A stretch of DNA of 64,000 bases, from the NCBI RefSeq assembly GCF_032925565.1, contig NZ_CP136708.1:1488001-1552000 (forward strand), in the 5' to 3' direction. A program made the translations under genes and the position numbers. Position 1 is the stretch's first letter. Each line of letters starts with the position of its first letter. Below the pieces are notes generated by a model. That model was given only the letters and a program-made list of their open reading frames with translations. It was not told the DNA's origin and searched no databases. Below are positions 25,159 through 33,920 of the stretch, piece by piece. Source of the DNA: Alteromonas sp. CI.11.F.A3 (GTDB lineage Bacteria > Pseudomonadota > Gammaproteobacteria > Enterobacterales > Alteromonadaceae).

Positions 25159-26070
25159 ATGAGCCTTCAGCAGAAAAACACCGCTATTCCAAAAGAAGCC
25201 TTTGACTGGTACGACGCTTATGCCCACGGTGGAATGGACAGACGTACATTCATGACCAAGCTAACCGGACTAGTTGCCCTTGGGTATTCCATGTCATTTT
25301 TAACTTCTGCATTATTACCAAACTACGCTCTAGCTGAACAAATATCCTTTAACGACCCTGATATAACCGCAACCTATGAAACATTTTCCTCCCCGAAAGG
25401 GCACGGAGAAGGTAAAGGTTACTTAGTCGTGCCGAATGCCTTAACACAGAATGAAACCATGCAAAAGAAAGCGCCAGTTGTCTTGGTAGTACATGAAAAT
25501 CGTGGGCTAAACCCTTACGTTAAAGATGTAGCAAGAAGACTTGCCAAGGCAGGTTTTATCGCGTTTGCTCCCGATGCATTATTTCCATTAGGGGGCTACC
25601 CTGGCAATGACGATGAAGGTCGCGCTATGCAACGAACTCTCGAACGCTCAAAAATAGAACAAGATTTTGTAGCCGCTGCTGAATTTATTAAAGCGCATGA
25701 AATGTCTAACGGAAAACTAGGTGCCGTGGGTTTTTGTTTTGGTGGTTATATGGTGAATTATTTAGCCGCCGTAGACAGTGATCTCATTGATGCAGGTGTG
25801 CCTTTTTATGGTACGCCTGCTGCAAAGGAGCTGCGTAAAAATATAGAAGCGCCGTTACTGATACAGCTCGGTGAATTAGATGAGCGGGTAAATGCGAGCT
25901 GGCCTGAATACGAAGAAGATTTAAAAGCGAATAACGTACAGTATGAGATGCACATGTACAAAAACGCGAACCATGGCTTTCATAATGATTCCACGGGGCG
26001 GTTTGACAAAGATAATGCGGAATTAGCGTGGTCTAGAACCATTGCATTTTTTAACGCTAAACTGGCGTAA
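25159..26070 (+). CDS. Dienelactone hydrolase family protein (YghX-like), Tat-type N-terminus
   Basis: A 303-residue alpha/beta hydrolase with the dienelactone hydrolase triad: C193 (GAVGFCFGGYM), D241 (LGELDERVNAS) and H272 (NANHGFHND). The N-terminal part has DRRTFMTKLTGLVALGYSMSF, a twin-arginine-like sequence placed about 28 residues in, followed by a hydrophobic segment ending near NYALAE. This architecture matches E. coli YghX. It probably acts in the periplasm or stays membrane-anchored; the substrate is unknown. The ATG follows AAGGA. The downstream 700 bp carry no large gene. Confidence 0.88.
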   Translation: MSLQQKNTAIPKEAFDWYDAYAHGGMDRRTFMTKLTGLVALGYSMSFLTSALLPNYALAEQISFNDPDITATYETFSSPKGHGEGKGYLVVPNALTQNETMQKKAPVVLVVHENRGLNPYVKDVARRLAKAGFIAFAPDALFPLGGYPGNDDEGRAMQRTLERSKIEQDFVAAAEFIKAHEMSNGKLGAVGFCFGGYMVNYLAAVDSDLIDAGVPFYGTPAAKELRKNIEAPLLIQLGELDERVNASWPEYEEDLKANNVQYEMHMYKNANHGFHNDSTGRFDKDNAELAWSRTIAFFNAKLA

Positions 26071-26154
26071 ATTAAAAGTTTTAAACAGACTTGGACGCAG
26101 ATGCCTTTAAACATTGAAGCTGAAGAAGGTAAATTTAAACACACATTTCTAATG

Positions 26155-26206
26155 CAAGGTCTTCAGTGTTAAACCCTTAACTCAAAGGAGTTACATGAAG
26201 ACCTTG
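26155..26206 (+). promoter_or_regulatory. Hairpin that could hide a ribosome-binding site
   Basis: CAAGGTCTTCA at 26155-26165 is the exact reverse complement of TGAAGACCTTG at 26196-26206. The 3' arm overlaps the ATG at 26195, and the loop contains AAAGGAG at 26184-26190. The inner sequence AACTC...GAGTT can form a second short stem around the Shine-Dalgarno. Such a fold would block translation of the small ORF until opened; this is inference from base pairing. Confidence 0.5.
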
Positions 26207-26269
26207 TCTGTATTAAATGCTTTTTCCCATTCCATCGTGTGCTTTTATGCTACGGCACATCGTATCTAG
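26195..26269 (+). CDS. Possible 24-residue leader peptide
   Basis: An ATG at 26195 follows a near-ideal AAAGGAG by 4 nt and opens a frame of 24 codons (MKTLSVLNAFSHSIVCFYAT, then AHRI) ending at TAG 26267-26269. The peptide is hydrophobic with a basic end, like a leader peptide or a small membrane peptide. Its start codon lies in the 3' arm of an 11-bp inverted repeat. A strong ribosome-binding site so placed is unlikely by chance, but no homologue is known to me. Confidence 0.35.
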   Translation: MKTLSVLNAFSHSIVCFYATAHRI

Positions 26270-26521
26270 TGGCCTGTTGTCTCTCTCTTTAAAACTATAA
26301 ATCGCGCTATTTTCATTAAATTCAAAGTGAATATGTGCAAAAATTTTCCACTTTTTCTGCTAGTACCAATATAAAGATTGGCAAAAAAGAATAGCCAGTT
26401 AAGTCTATTTTTTACGGTAAGGTGGCTTTGAATAATAGCGTAAACCCTGCTATGGGAATGCAGCTTAACTGTTGAAAATTAAAGAGTCTTTTAAGTTTTC
26501 GTATGATTTTGTCACTTTTGT

Positions 26522-26559
26522 GGTGCACCGAATATTGATGTTAGCAATCTCTTGGTGCA
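26522..26559. promoter_or_regulatory. Inverted GGTGCA/TGCACC half sites
   Basis: GGTGCACC at 26522-26529 is itself a palindrome, and GGTGCA recurs at 26554-26559, facing TGCACC at 26524. The half site resembles NtrC-type TGCACY/GGTGCA halves, but the spacing here (24 bp between halves) is not the NtrC spacing. It is a candidate operator about 235 bp upstream of the TonB receptor start. Confidence 0.3.
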
Positions 26560-26791
26560 TTGCTCATTTGTAATCAGTGCACTAGTGCTTGGTTATATTA
26601 AAAAATGATTACCACTGAACTCATCAGATGAGTTGTCAAAGCTAGATATACCCTGTACTGGGTAAATATTAGGTCTGCTGTATACTAAAGTCTAACGTTG
26701 TTGGTATGTTTATTGTGATGTGTTGACTGAACTCTAGCTTGGTTTTCCTCCGAGTTGGTACGTAGTTGCAGTCACAGCAGGAAACACACTC

Positions 26792-29134
26792 ATGATAAAA
26801 ACAAATACACCGTTTCGTCCCACACTATTAAGTGTATCTATTGCGGCAATGTTTGCCGTTAGCCCTGCGTATGCACAAGAAAGTGACACCGCCAGTGCTG
26901 AAGCTGAAGAAGAAAAAATTCAAGTAGTAGGTCGTCGTATCTCTACTACCGAGGTAGCAATTGGTACCGGAGAAGTGACCAATACGCTTGCTGTTACGCG
27001 CGAAGCCTTGCTATCGGCCCCAGGCGGTATCTCTGGGCTTAAAATGTTAGAAAGTTTACCTGGATTTAATGTGCAAACGGACGGTGCATTGGGGTTATAT
27101 GAGTTTGGTAACTCTGTGAATGTGCGTGCATTCAATTTAAGCCAAATGGGCTTTGTACTGAATGGCGTGCCAATGGGACGCTCAGACGCGTTCGGCGGAA
27201 GCCCTATATTCAGATATGTCGATAATGAAAACTTAGCGTCTGTAGTGGCATCTCCTGGCGCGGGTGATGTCTCTGCACCTAGCTACTCTTCACTAGGACC
27301 TATTGCGTCTTATTATTCTGTAGACCCGTCTGATGAAGCTGGTGGCATGATGTCTTATACCATTGGCGATGATGATTTAAACCGTACTTTCGTTAAACTG
27401 GAAACCGGTGACATTAATGGTTTCAAAGCCTATGTCAGCCGCTCAAAAACTGACAGCGATTTATGGAGGGGGCCCGGTACCATCGATAGAGAGCACATTG
27501 AAGGTAAAGCTGTCTACGCCTTCAGTGATGAGACTAAATTTACTGTCAGTTATGTAGCGAATGACTTTTTTGATTACGACTCACCCTCTGCTACAGAAGC
27601 CACCTTCGATGATAACTATTACTACAGCTACCTAGACGCTATTCCTGAAGGCTGTATTACCCCATTAACGGGTGTTTACGATTTCAACCAAGATGGGGTA
27701 GCGGATGAAAGCGATTTTACCCCTGTGTTTACCGGTAGTAATTGTACAAGTTACTACGAAGATCGCGTAAACGTTCGTGACGATAAACTCTATTCTGCCC
27801 AGCTTGAAACCTACCTGCTAGATAACTTGTTGTTTACCGGTACTTATTATTTTGAAGACAAAGATGGTTATGGTGTTTCTCCCGATTCTTACAGTAACAC
27901 CTTAAGTATTTACGAAGATCAGGCAGCAGCAGGACTAGATGTAGTGCACCCGCGTGGCGTGCAGTATGGCTTATCATCGGTAGGTGGAGATAGAAAAGGT
28001 TTTGTAGCTGATTTTAGCCTACAGCTTGATGCCCACGATATACAATTTGGTGCCTGGCAAGAAAAAGATACCTACCATCGTACGCAGCAGCGTTTGAATA
28101 AAACCGGTGGCAGTGCAGATGGCGGCGTAATTTGGGATGAAGTGGCCTATTATCGCCGCGATTACACCTCTGTGCGTGAAACCACGCAGCTCTACGTAAA
28201 AGACACCCTTAGCTTAATGGATGATAACTTAAAACTTGAATTGGGTATTAAATCTTTAAGTGTTGATTATTCCCTAGATGGGTATCGTGATTATGACGAT
28301 TATGAAATTGATGGTGAAGCGGGTTATGGTCCCCAGTCTGTGGGCGGCAAATTTAGTAACCATTTCTTACCTTCAATAGGTGCGGTATATACCCTAAATG
28401 ACACTGACCAAGTATTTGCTTCTTACTCGAAGAACTACGCACTACCTAATGGTACAGATGACATTTATGACAATGCGGTTAGCTTTGAACCCGATACTCC
28501 TGAAGGTGAAGAAGCCGATAACCTTGAATTAGGTTACCGTACCAACAAAGAAAACTTTAACGCGGCATTAGCGTTATTCTATACCCGCTTTGATAATCGT
28601 CTGTTTGCCAGTAACGTATTAAATCCTGCGACTGGTCAGCCTGAGAGCTTTTATATTAATGGCGGCGCTTCAGAAGCCTACGGATTTGAATTGTCAGGTG
28701 TTTATCAGCCTGAAGTGTTCAAAAAACAGTTATATATGAACGCTAATATCTCGTACAAAAATGCCAGCTTAGTAGACGGTTTTGGTAGTAACCCCGAAGG
28801 CAGCGCCTTAGCTGATAGCCCAGATTGGGTGATGACAGGTGGCATTACCTATGAGCCAACAGAATGGATAGTAGCAAATGTGTCGGCGAAATATACCAGC
28901 AGTCGTTTTACCGACTATGCTGAGACCTACGAAATGGATAGCTACACCACAGTAAGTGCCTATGTGGATTTAGGTGGTGTGAACCCCTTCGGTATGCCTG
29001 AAAATGTGAGCTTACGGTTAAACGTAGATAACCTTTTCGACAAAGAAGTGTTGTCGTTTGCGTTTGTAGGATCGGCTTTCTATCGCCCTTTGAGCCCTCG
29101 TAACGTGCAGGCATCATTAACGGTGGCTTTCTAA
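26792..29134 (+). CDS. TonB-dependent outer-membrane receptor, probable peptide uptake
   Basis: A 780-residue protein with a signal peptide ending at SPAYAQE, a plug domain at about 45-190 (LLSAPGGISGLKMLESLPGFNVQTDGALGLYEFGNSVNVRAFN) and a 22-strand barrel. It ends in LTVAF with the terminal Phe used for BAM-dependent insertion. No TonB-linked carboxypeptidase-regulatory extension is present at the N-terminus. The M19 dipeptidase gene begins one base after its stop, so the pair is one operon, and a peptide or dipeptide-like substrate is the reasonable guess. It resembles xenosiderophore/peptide receptors of Alteromonadales; the exact ligand is not readable. Confidence 0.9.
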   Translation: MIKTNTPFRPTLLSVSIAAMFAVSPAYAQESDTASAEAEEEKIQVVGRRISTTEVAIGTGEVTNTLAVTREALLSAPGGISGLKMLESLPGFNVQTDGALGLYEFGNSVNVRAFNLSQMGFVLNGVPMGRSDAFGGSPIFRYVDNENLASVVASPGAGDVSAPSYSSLGPIASYYSVDPSDEAGGMMSYTIGDDDLNRTFVKLETGDINGFKAYVSRSKTDSDLWRGPGTIDREHIEGKAVYAFSDETKFTVSYVANDFFDYDSPSATEATFDDNYYYSYLDAIPEGCITPLTGVYDFNQDGVADESDFTPVFTGSNCTSYYEDRVNVRDDKLYSAQLETYLLDNLLFTGTYYFEDKDGYGVSPDSYSNTLSIYEDQAAAGLDVVHPRGVQYGLSSVGGDRKGFVADFSLQLDAHDIQFGAWQEKDTYHRTQQRLNKTGGSADGGVIWDEVAYYRRDYTSVRETTQLYVKDTLSLMDDNLKLELGIKSLSVDYSLDGYRDYDDYEIDGEAGYGPQSVGGKFSNHFLPSIGAVYTLNDTDQVFASYSKNYALPNGTDDIYDNAVSFEPDTPEGEEADNLELGYRTNKENFNAALALFYTRFDNRLFASNVLNPATGQPESFYINGGASEAYGFELSGVYQPEVFKKQLYMNANISYKNASLVDGFGSNPEGSALADSPDWVMTGGITYEPTEWIVANVSAKYTSSRFTDYAETYEMDSYTTVSAYVDLGGVNPFGMPENVSLRLNVDNLFDKEVLSFAFVGSAFYRPLSPRNVQASLTVAF

Positions 29135-29135
29135 C

Positions 29136-30401
29136 ATGACAACGAAAACAAAACTAAATCAGTTAAACAAAACAATGGTTGGGGTAGTGGTCGCCTTAGG
29201 GCTAGGAACCGCTATGACGAGTTCCATAACACAGGCAGCCGACGCTGTGACGTTAGAAGAAGCGGAAGCTATTCAGCGAAAGCTAGTGACCTTGGACACC
29301 CACCTTGATACGCCTGCGCATTTGGTAAGGCCTGGGTTTGATATTATGGAAAGGCATACTTATGGCCACGACTTTTCGCAAGTTGATGTACCGCGTATGC
29401 AAGAAGGAGCGTTAGACGGTGGCTTTTGGGTACTTTACACACCGCAAGGACCGCTAACTACTGAAGGCTATCAGCAAAGCCGAGATACCGCTTTACTGCG
29501 TGCCCTTGCAGTACGCACTATGGTTACCAAGCACCCAGAAACGTTTGCGTTGGCCTTAGATCCTGAAGATGCGAGTGAAATAAAGAAAACCGGTAAACAT
29601 ATAGTTTATATGAGTATGGAAAATTCGTATCCCTTAGGCACAGATATGAGCCTACTTGAGACGTTTTATAAGTTTGGGCTACGTATGGCAGGGCCAGTAC
29701 ATTTCAAAAATAACCAGCTTGGCGATAGCTCTACCGACCCAGAGGGAGTGAAGTGGGGTGGACTTTCGCCGCTAGGTGAATCCTTTGTCAGCGAAGCGAA
29801 CAGATTAGGCATTGTGTTAGATGGGTCACATGCGCATGATGACACGGTTAAGGACATGATTAAATTGTCTAAGACACCCATCATCTTGTCTCATACAGGT
29901 GTGAAAGCCATTTACGATCACCCGCGAAACATTGACGACGACTTACTGAAGCAACTTGCGGAATCTGGCGGTGTCATTCAAATGAATGCTTACAGCGACT
30001 ACCTTACTGCACTGCCTGAAAATCCCGAGCGAAAAGAAGCTTACAAGGGGTTAATGGCCATGGTTAAACAAGGTGCTGATCACACGGATTTGTTAGAAAA
30101 GCGCAGGGAAATTGAGCATGAGCATCCCGCGGTTAAAGCGTCTTTTGATGTTTACATGAAACACTTTTTACATGCGTTAGCGGTGGTAGGGCCTAAGCAT
30201 GTAGGAATTGGCGCTGACTGGGATGGCGGCGGCGGTGTAGACGATATGATGGATGTGGTTAATCTGCCCATGATCACACAGCGATTGTTGGAAGAGGGCT
30301 ATACCGAAGAAGACTTAGCAGATATATGGAGTGGTAATGCATTAAGAGTGCTTCAACAGGCTCAAGACTATGCTGCTAGTTTGAAAACAGCGAGTAAATA
30401 G
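29136..30401 (+). CDS. Exported M19 membrane-dipeptidase (renal dipeptidase family)
   Basis: A 421-residue zinc dipeptidase with a signal peptide ending near SSITQAAD. Metal ligands of the family are seen: H56 and D58 (VTLDTHLDTP), the bridging Glu in VYMSMENSYPLG, and His in LDGSHAHDDT and IILSHTGVKAIYDHPRN. The GIGADWDGGGG segment is typical of M19. It hydrolyses dipeptides, often with D-residues or dehydro residues, in the periplasm. The start ATG is one base after the TonB receptor stop, implying coupled expression: import by the receptor, then cleavage. A strong terminator follows. Confidence 0.93.
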   Translation: MTTKTKLNQLNKTMVGVVVALGLGTAMTSSITQAADAVTLEEAEAIQRKLVTLDTHLDTPAHLVRPGFDIMERHTYGHDFSQVDVPRMQEGALDGGFWVLYTPQGPLTTEGYQQSRDTALLRALAVRTMVTKHPETFALALDPEDASEIKKTGKHIVYMSMENSYPLGTDMSLLETFYKFGLRMAGPVHFKNNQLGDSSTDPEGVKWGGLSPLGESFVSEANRLGIVLDGSHAHDDTVKDMIKLSKTPIILSHTGVKAIYDHPRNIDDDLLKQLAESGGVIQMNAYSDYLTALPENPERKEAYKGLMAMVKQGADHTDLLEKRREIEHEHPAVKASFDVYMKHFLHALAVVGPKHVGIGADWDGGGGVDDMMDVVNLPMITQRLLEEGYTEEDLADIWSGNALRVLQQAQDYAASLKTASK

Positions 30402-30416
30402 TTACACTGAATTGAA

Positions 30417-30455
30417 AACGCGCCCTATTCATTTGGTGAGTAGGGCGTTTTTTTA
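30417..30455 (+). terminator. Rho-independent terminator after the dipeptidase gene
   Basis: An 11-bp stem CGCCCTATTCA with TGAGTAGGGCG (one G-T pair) has a 5-nt loop and is followed by TTTTTTTAT. It separates the receptor/dipeptidase operon from the DsrE-like gene, so the latter is only weakly read through. Confidence 0.88.
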
Positions 30456-30481
30456 TCTCTGATTAATAACGTGGAGTATGC

Positions 30482-31033
30482 ATGAAATCATTACCCCTTT
30501 TAGCCTCAACATTTGTTGTAGTATCTGCTTTATCGACGCCATTATCTGCCCATGCGGGTAGTGATGATTTTGCAGCAGGTCCTGTATTCAATAACTATGG
30601 CAAGCATGCACCTGTGCCAGGCGTGAGTGTGTCGCCTCAGCAACAATTTAAAGTCGCCTTCGATGTGGCTAAAGGGGCTGATGCAGGAAAGGTAAACCGC
30701 AAATTTGATTCGCTTGCCCGTTTTATAAATATGCACGTGGCCAATGGCGCTAAGCTTGAAAATATTCAACTCGCGTTAGTGGTTCACGGCTCAGCAACGC
30801 TTGATGTGATTAATAACGCAGCCTATCAAAAGAAAAAAGGTGAAGATAACGGCAACTTAGGTTTATTGCGTGCACTTATGGGTAAAGGTGTGCGTGTAAT
30901 CGTGTGCGGCCAATCATCTGCAGCGAATGATGTGCAAAGAGATATGTTAATAGAGGGCGTTGAGATGGACTTATCTGCAATGACAGCCCATGCCCGCTTA
31001 AGTGAACAGGGTTTCAGTACTAACCCGTTTTAA
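30482..31033 (+). CDS. Exported DsrE/DsrF-like family protein
   Basis: A 183-residue protein with signal peptide (MKSLPLLASTFVVVSALS, cleavage after AHA). The mature domain has the DsrE-like Rossmann-type pattern: QQFKVAFDVAKGADAGKVN, LENIQLALVVHGSATLDV and GVRVIVCGQSSAAND, with a single conserved Cys in VCGQS. DsrE family proteins carry sulfur or participate in redox relay; exported versions are common but uncharacterised. Its stop shares a TTAA with the stop of the convergent AidB-like gene. It lies downstream of the dipeptidase but behind a terminator. Confidence 0.83.
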   Translation: MKSLPLLASTFVVVSALSTPLSAHAGSDDFAAGPVFNNYGKHAPVPGVSVSPQQQFKVAFDVAKGADAGKVNRKFDSLARFINMHVANGAKLENIQLALVVHGSATLDVINNAAYQKKKGEDNGNLGLLRALMGKGVRVIVCGQSSAANDVQRDMLIEGVEMDLSAMTAHARLSEQGFSTNPF

Positions 31034-32694
31034 TCTTTGCTACTGCTAAGCATTCCTTTTTTAATAATATCTAAAAAAGGTGTGTTAGCAGGCAGTGTTC
31101 CATACGCTAAGCCTTGCTGTTTGCCTAACCTTGCTTCGCAAAAAGTGTTCGCCATTACGCTATCGCTTCCATTTAGAAGCAAGGCACCTTGCATGGCAAG
31201 AGCAGTATGCTCTGTAATTAAACGGCTGCGAATTTCTAGGGTAGCGGTATCTTCGAAAGCGTCTAAAAGGCTTTGCAGGTGGTTATCGTAAAAGGCATTT
31301 TTCCCTTTTGCGCTATGTAATAAATCAAAAAGCGCCGCTTTAGATTCTGGCTCTTTGTGCAATGCGCGAAGTACATCTAAGCATTGTACGTTACCACTGC
31401 CTTCCCAAATTGAATTAAGCGGCGCTTGGCGATAAAGCCTAGGCAAAATATTCTCTTCCACATAGCCAATGCCCCCCAAGCACTCTTGGGCTTCGTTAAT
31501 AAATGCTGGGGTTCGCTTACATATCCAGTATTTACCAATCGCCGTTGCGATACGAGCCAGTGCAGCTTCTTTCGGATTGGTTTTACTGGCATCAACGGCG
31601 CGAGCGACCCGCATGGTAAGAGCCAGTGACGCCGAACATTCAAGCGTAAGATCGGCGATGACATTTTGCATTAAAGGCTGATTGATAAGCGTGTCACCGA
31701 AAGCCTCACGGTTGCTGACATGGTGAAGGGCTTGCACTAACGCTTGTCTCATAGAAGCCGACGAGCCAATCATACAATCAAGGCGAGTAAGAGACACCAT
31801 GTCGATAATCACCCGTACGCCTCGACCTTCTTCACCTATCAAATACGCAGTAGCGCCTTGAAACTCCACTTCTGATGAGGCATTGCTCCAGTCTCCCAAT
31901 TTGTCTTTCAACCGTTGAATGCGTACTTCGTTTAAGGTGCCATCAGGCATAACTCTTGGTAATAAAAAGCACCCTAGGCCAGCGCCAGTTTGCGCAAGAA
32001 TTAAGTGCCCGTCACACATGGGAGCAGAAAAGAAGAACTTGTGCCCTACAATACGGTAACTACCATCTTCTTGTTTTGTAGCAGTGGTTGTGTTGCGGCG
32101 AACGTCGGAGCCACCTTGTTTTTCGGTCATTCCCATACCAATGGACAGACCATGCTTGTGTTCTGCTGACAAGGTGCGGTCATCGTACTGCCCATGAACA
32201 ACTTTATTCACCCAATAATCTGGTAAGCCTTTGGCTTGTCGTAGTGCCGGAATGGCGGCGTGGGTCATGGTAAGAGGGCAAGTTGTGCCCGCGTCAGCTT
32301 GATATTGCATGAAAATTAACGCGGCTCTTATGACATGCGCGCCTTGCTGACTTTCATGCTGCCAAGAATAATTGTGTACATTACCCTTCATGGCTGCACT
32401 CATCAGCGCGTGGTAGCTAGGATGAAACGCTACATCATCAATTCTGCGACCATACCGATCGAAAGGATGAAACTCTGGCTTGTTTTTATTGGCAAGTTCG
32501 CCGTGTTCCATTAATTCAAAGCCAGCGACTTGCCCAAATACATCTAGCTGTAATGCTACGTCAGCGTTTGGCGACGTTACATTAGCCATTACAGCGCACT
32601 TAAGTAGTGGGTCGTCCTGCCACAAGTTATAAGCGGGTAAGGGAAGTGGCTGATTCTCAACAACATGGGTATCGAACAACGTAGGTGCAGACAT
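31030..32694 (-). CDS. aidB: AidB-like acyl-CoA dehydrogenase family protein
   Basis: A 554-residue flavoprotein closely resembling E. coli AidB (541 residues) over its whole length. Matching blocks include RYGRRIDDVAFHPSYHALM, HVIRAALIFMQYQAD, CPLTMTHAAIPAL, IGMGMTEKQGGSDVRRNTT, HKFFFSAPMCDGHLILAQT, RLKDKLGDWSNASSEVEF and LNSIWEGSGNVQCLDVLRAL. AidB belongs to the acyl-CoA dehydrogenase superfamily, binds FAD and DNA, and is induced by alkylation stress; weak isovaleryl-CoA dehydrogenase activity was reported. It is cytoplasmic. It is divergent from a PaaX-type regulator across a tandem-repeat region, so regulation by that protein is plausible. Confidence 0.9.
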   Translation of the reverse strand: MSAPTLFDTHVVENQPLPLPAYNLWQDDPLLKCAVMANVTSPNADVALQLDVFGQVAGFELMEHGELANKNKPEFHPFDRYGRRIDDVAFHPSYHALMSAAMKGNVHNYSWQHESQQGAHVIRAALIFMQYQADAGTTCPLTMTHAAIPALRQAKGLPDYWVNKVVHGQYDDRTLSAEHKHGLSIGMGMTEKQGGSDVRRNTTTATKQEDGSYRIVGHKFFFSAPMCDGHLILAQTGAGLGCFLLPRVMPDGTLNEVRIQRLKDKLGDWSNASSEVEFQGATAYLIGEEGRGVRVIIDMVSLTRLDCMIGSSASMRQALVQALHHVSNREAFGDTLINQPLMQNVIADLTLECSASLALTMRVARAVDASKTNPKEAALARIATAIGKYWICKRTPAFINEAQECLGGIGYVEENILPRLYRQAPLNSIWEGSGNVQCLDVLRALHKEPESKAALFDLLHSAKGKNAFYDNHLQSLLDAFEDTATLEIRSRLITEHTALAMQGALLLNGSDSVMANTFCEARLGKQQGLAYGTLPANTPFLDIIKKGMLSSSKD

Positions 32695-32823
32695 AATAAA
32701 CTCGCCTTGAAAATTTATTAAACATTACTAGTTTTGTCTTTTTGTGTCAAATGTTGTAATTATTGGTTTTATGACTTTCCAATTTCGATAGCTGATTGAG
32801 TGTTTGTTTTTAAGAGCTTTTTT

Positions 32824-32879
32824 CAAGCGCTTATTATCAAGTGCTTATTATCAAGTGCTTATTTTCAAAAGCTTATGCC
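32824..32879. repeat. Four tandem 14-bp repeats between aidB and paaX-like genes
   Basis: Three consecutive copies of CAAGYGCTTATTWT lie at 32824, 32838 and 32852, with a fourth diverged copy (CAAAAGCTTATGCC) at 32866. The AAGCGCTT core is nearly palindromic. The repeat sits upstream of both divergent genes and has the helical-phase spacing (14 bp) of a cooperative operator array. Binding by the adjacent PaaX-like regulator is inference. Confidence 0.6.
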
Positions 32880-32980
32880 CAGTAAGAAAGCGGAAAAAGG
32901 ATATACTTTGTAAATGCATGACATTTAGGTAAAGTGCTCACTCGATGTCGTTTTAATTACTAATAGATTGGTAAAGCAAT

Positions 32981-33787
32981 ATGTCACCCGAAAAACCTAC
33001 CGGTAAACCCGTAGCCCGCCACTTGTTGATGAAGCTACTTGGTTCACGCCCCGGTATAAAAATGGATGCAGCCAGCGCGGTTAGGGTAGGCGCCTTGTTT
33101 GGCATGTCGGAAAATAACATTCGCGTTACCCTGACTCGCTTACAATCGGCAAAACTGCTTAAGCTGGTGGAGCGTGGTTATTACCAATTAGGTAAAGAGG
33201 GCGAGCAATTTGCTGGCGAGATCAGTAGCTGGCATACCGCAGAATCTAGATTATGTGAATGGCGTGGTGATTGGCTTACCGTGCTAACCACCGCATTAGC
33301 AAAAAGTGATCGTAAGGCCACACGGGCACAAGACAGGGCGCTTAAATTAATGGGCTTAAAAAAGCTCTCTGCAGACTTTTATGTCAGGCCTAACAACTTT
33401 AATGATACGGTAGGAACAACGCGAGAGCGCTTGTTCCGACTGGGATTAGATAAGAGTGCTGTGGTGTTCAACGCATCTCACTTTGCTGACGCGACGGAAA
33501 AAAAGGCAGCAGGGTTGTGGCAGACCAAAAATCTTGAAGCTAGTTACGAAGAAGGGTTAATTGAACTCGCGCGGTCGCGCAAGCGTATAGAAGGCCTGTC
33601 ACTAGATGATGCAGCAAAGGAATATTATATCGTCGGCGATAACGCCCTAAAACGATTAGTGTTCGACCCGCTGCTGCCAGCGCCTTTGGTTAATGTTGAC
33701 CTTCGCAAAGCTTTTCGCGCAAAAGTAGAAGAGTACGATAAGGCTGGCGCTGAAGTCTGGTATGAATTTTTAAATATAAATAAGTGA
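32981..33787 (+). CDS. PaaX family transcriptional regulator
   Basis: A 268-residue protein with a winged-helix N-terminal domain (residues about 10-80: ARHLLMKLLGSRPGIKMDAASAVRVG ... SENNIRVTLTRLQSAKLLK), a central ligand domain (SWHTAESRLCEWRGDWLTVLT) and a C-terminal domain, as in PaaX. PaaX represses phenylacetate catabolism and is released by phenylacetyl-CoA. No paa genes lie here, so this homologue probably controls its divergent neighbour aidB or the following gene, sensing an acyl-CoA (inference). It is divergent from aidB over 286 bp of repeat-containing DNA. Confidence 0.85.
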   Translation: MSPEKPTGKPVARHLLMKLLGSRPGIKMDAASAVRVGALFGMSENNIRVTLTRLQSAKLLKLVERGYYQLGKEGEQFAGEISSWHTAESRLCEWRGDWLTVLTTALAKSDRKATRAQDRALKLMGLKKLSADFYVRPNNFNDTVGTTRERLFRLGLDKSAVVFNASHFADATEKKAAGLWQTKNLEASYEEGLIELARSRKRIEGLSLDDAAKEYYIVGDNALKRLVFDPLLPAPLVNVDLRKAFRAKVEEYDKAGAEVWYEFLNINK

Positions 33788-33920
33788 GGAAAGAGGTACG
33801 AGCACGGAGGTGCTTGCCTGATGCTATCTTTGTGGCACACTGTAATTTGAATTGCTGATAAACGTTTGCATAGATACGCACAGATTTTCCAACTTAAATA
33901 CGTGACATGGAATAAGTAGT

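Larger units (their letters stand above)
26071..26791. other. Long leader or regulatory region before the TonB receptor operon
   Basis: About 720 bp without a large gene. It contains an 11-bp inverted repeat enclosing a ribosome-binding site and a 24-codon ORF (26155-26269), and a set of GGTGCA/TGCACC half sites (26522-26559). The stretch 26620-26790 probably holds the promoter of the TonB receptor gene, whose ribosome-binding site is the weak CAGGAAACACACTC. No known riboswitch class was recognised. Confidence 0.5.

Noticed and set aside
26270..26791. Known riboswitch upstream of the TonB receptor
   Set aside because: No conserved core of cobalamin, TPP, FMN, glycine or c-di-GMP riboswitches could be matched by eye.
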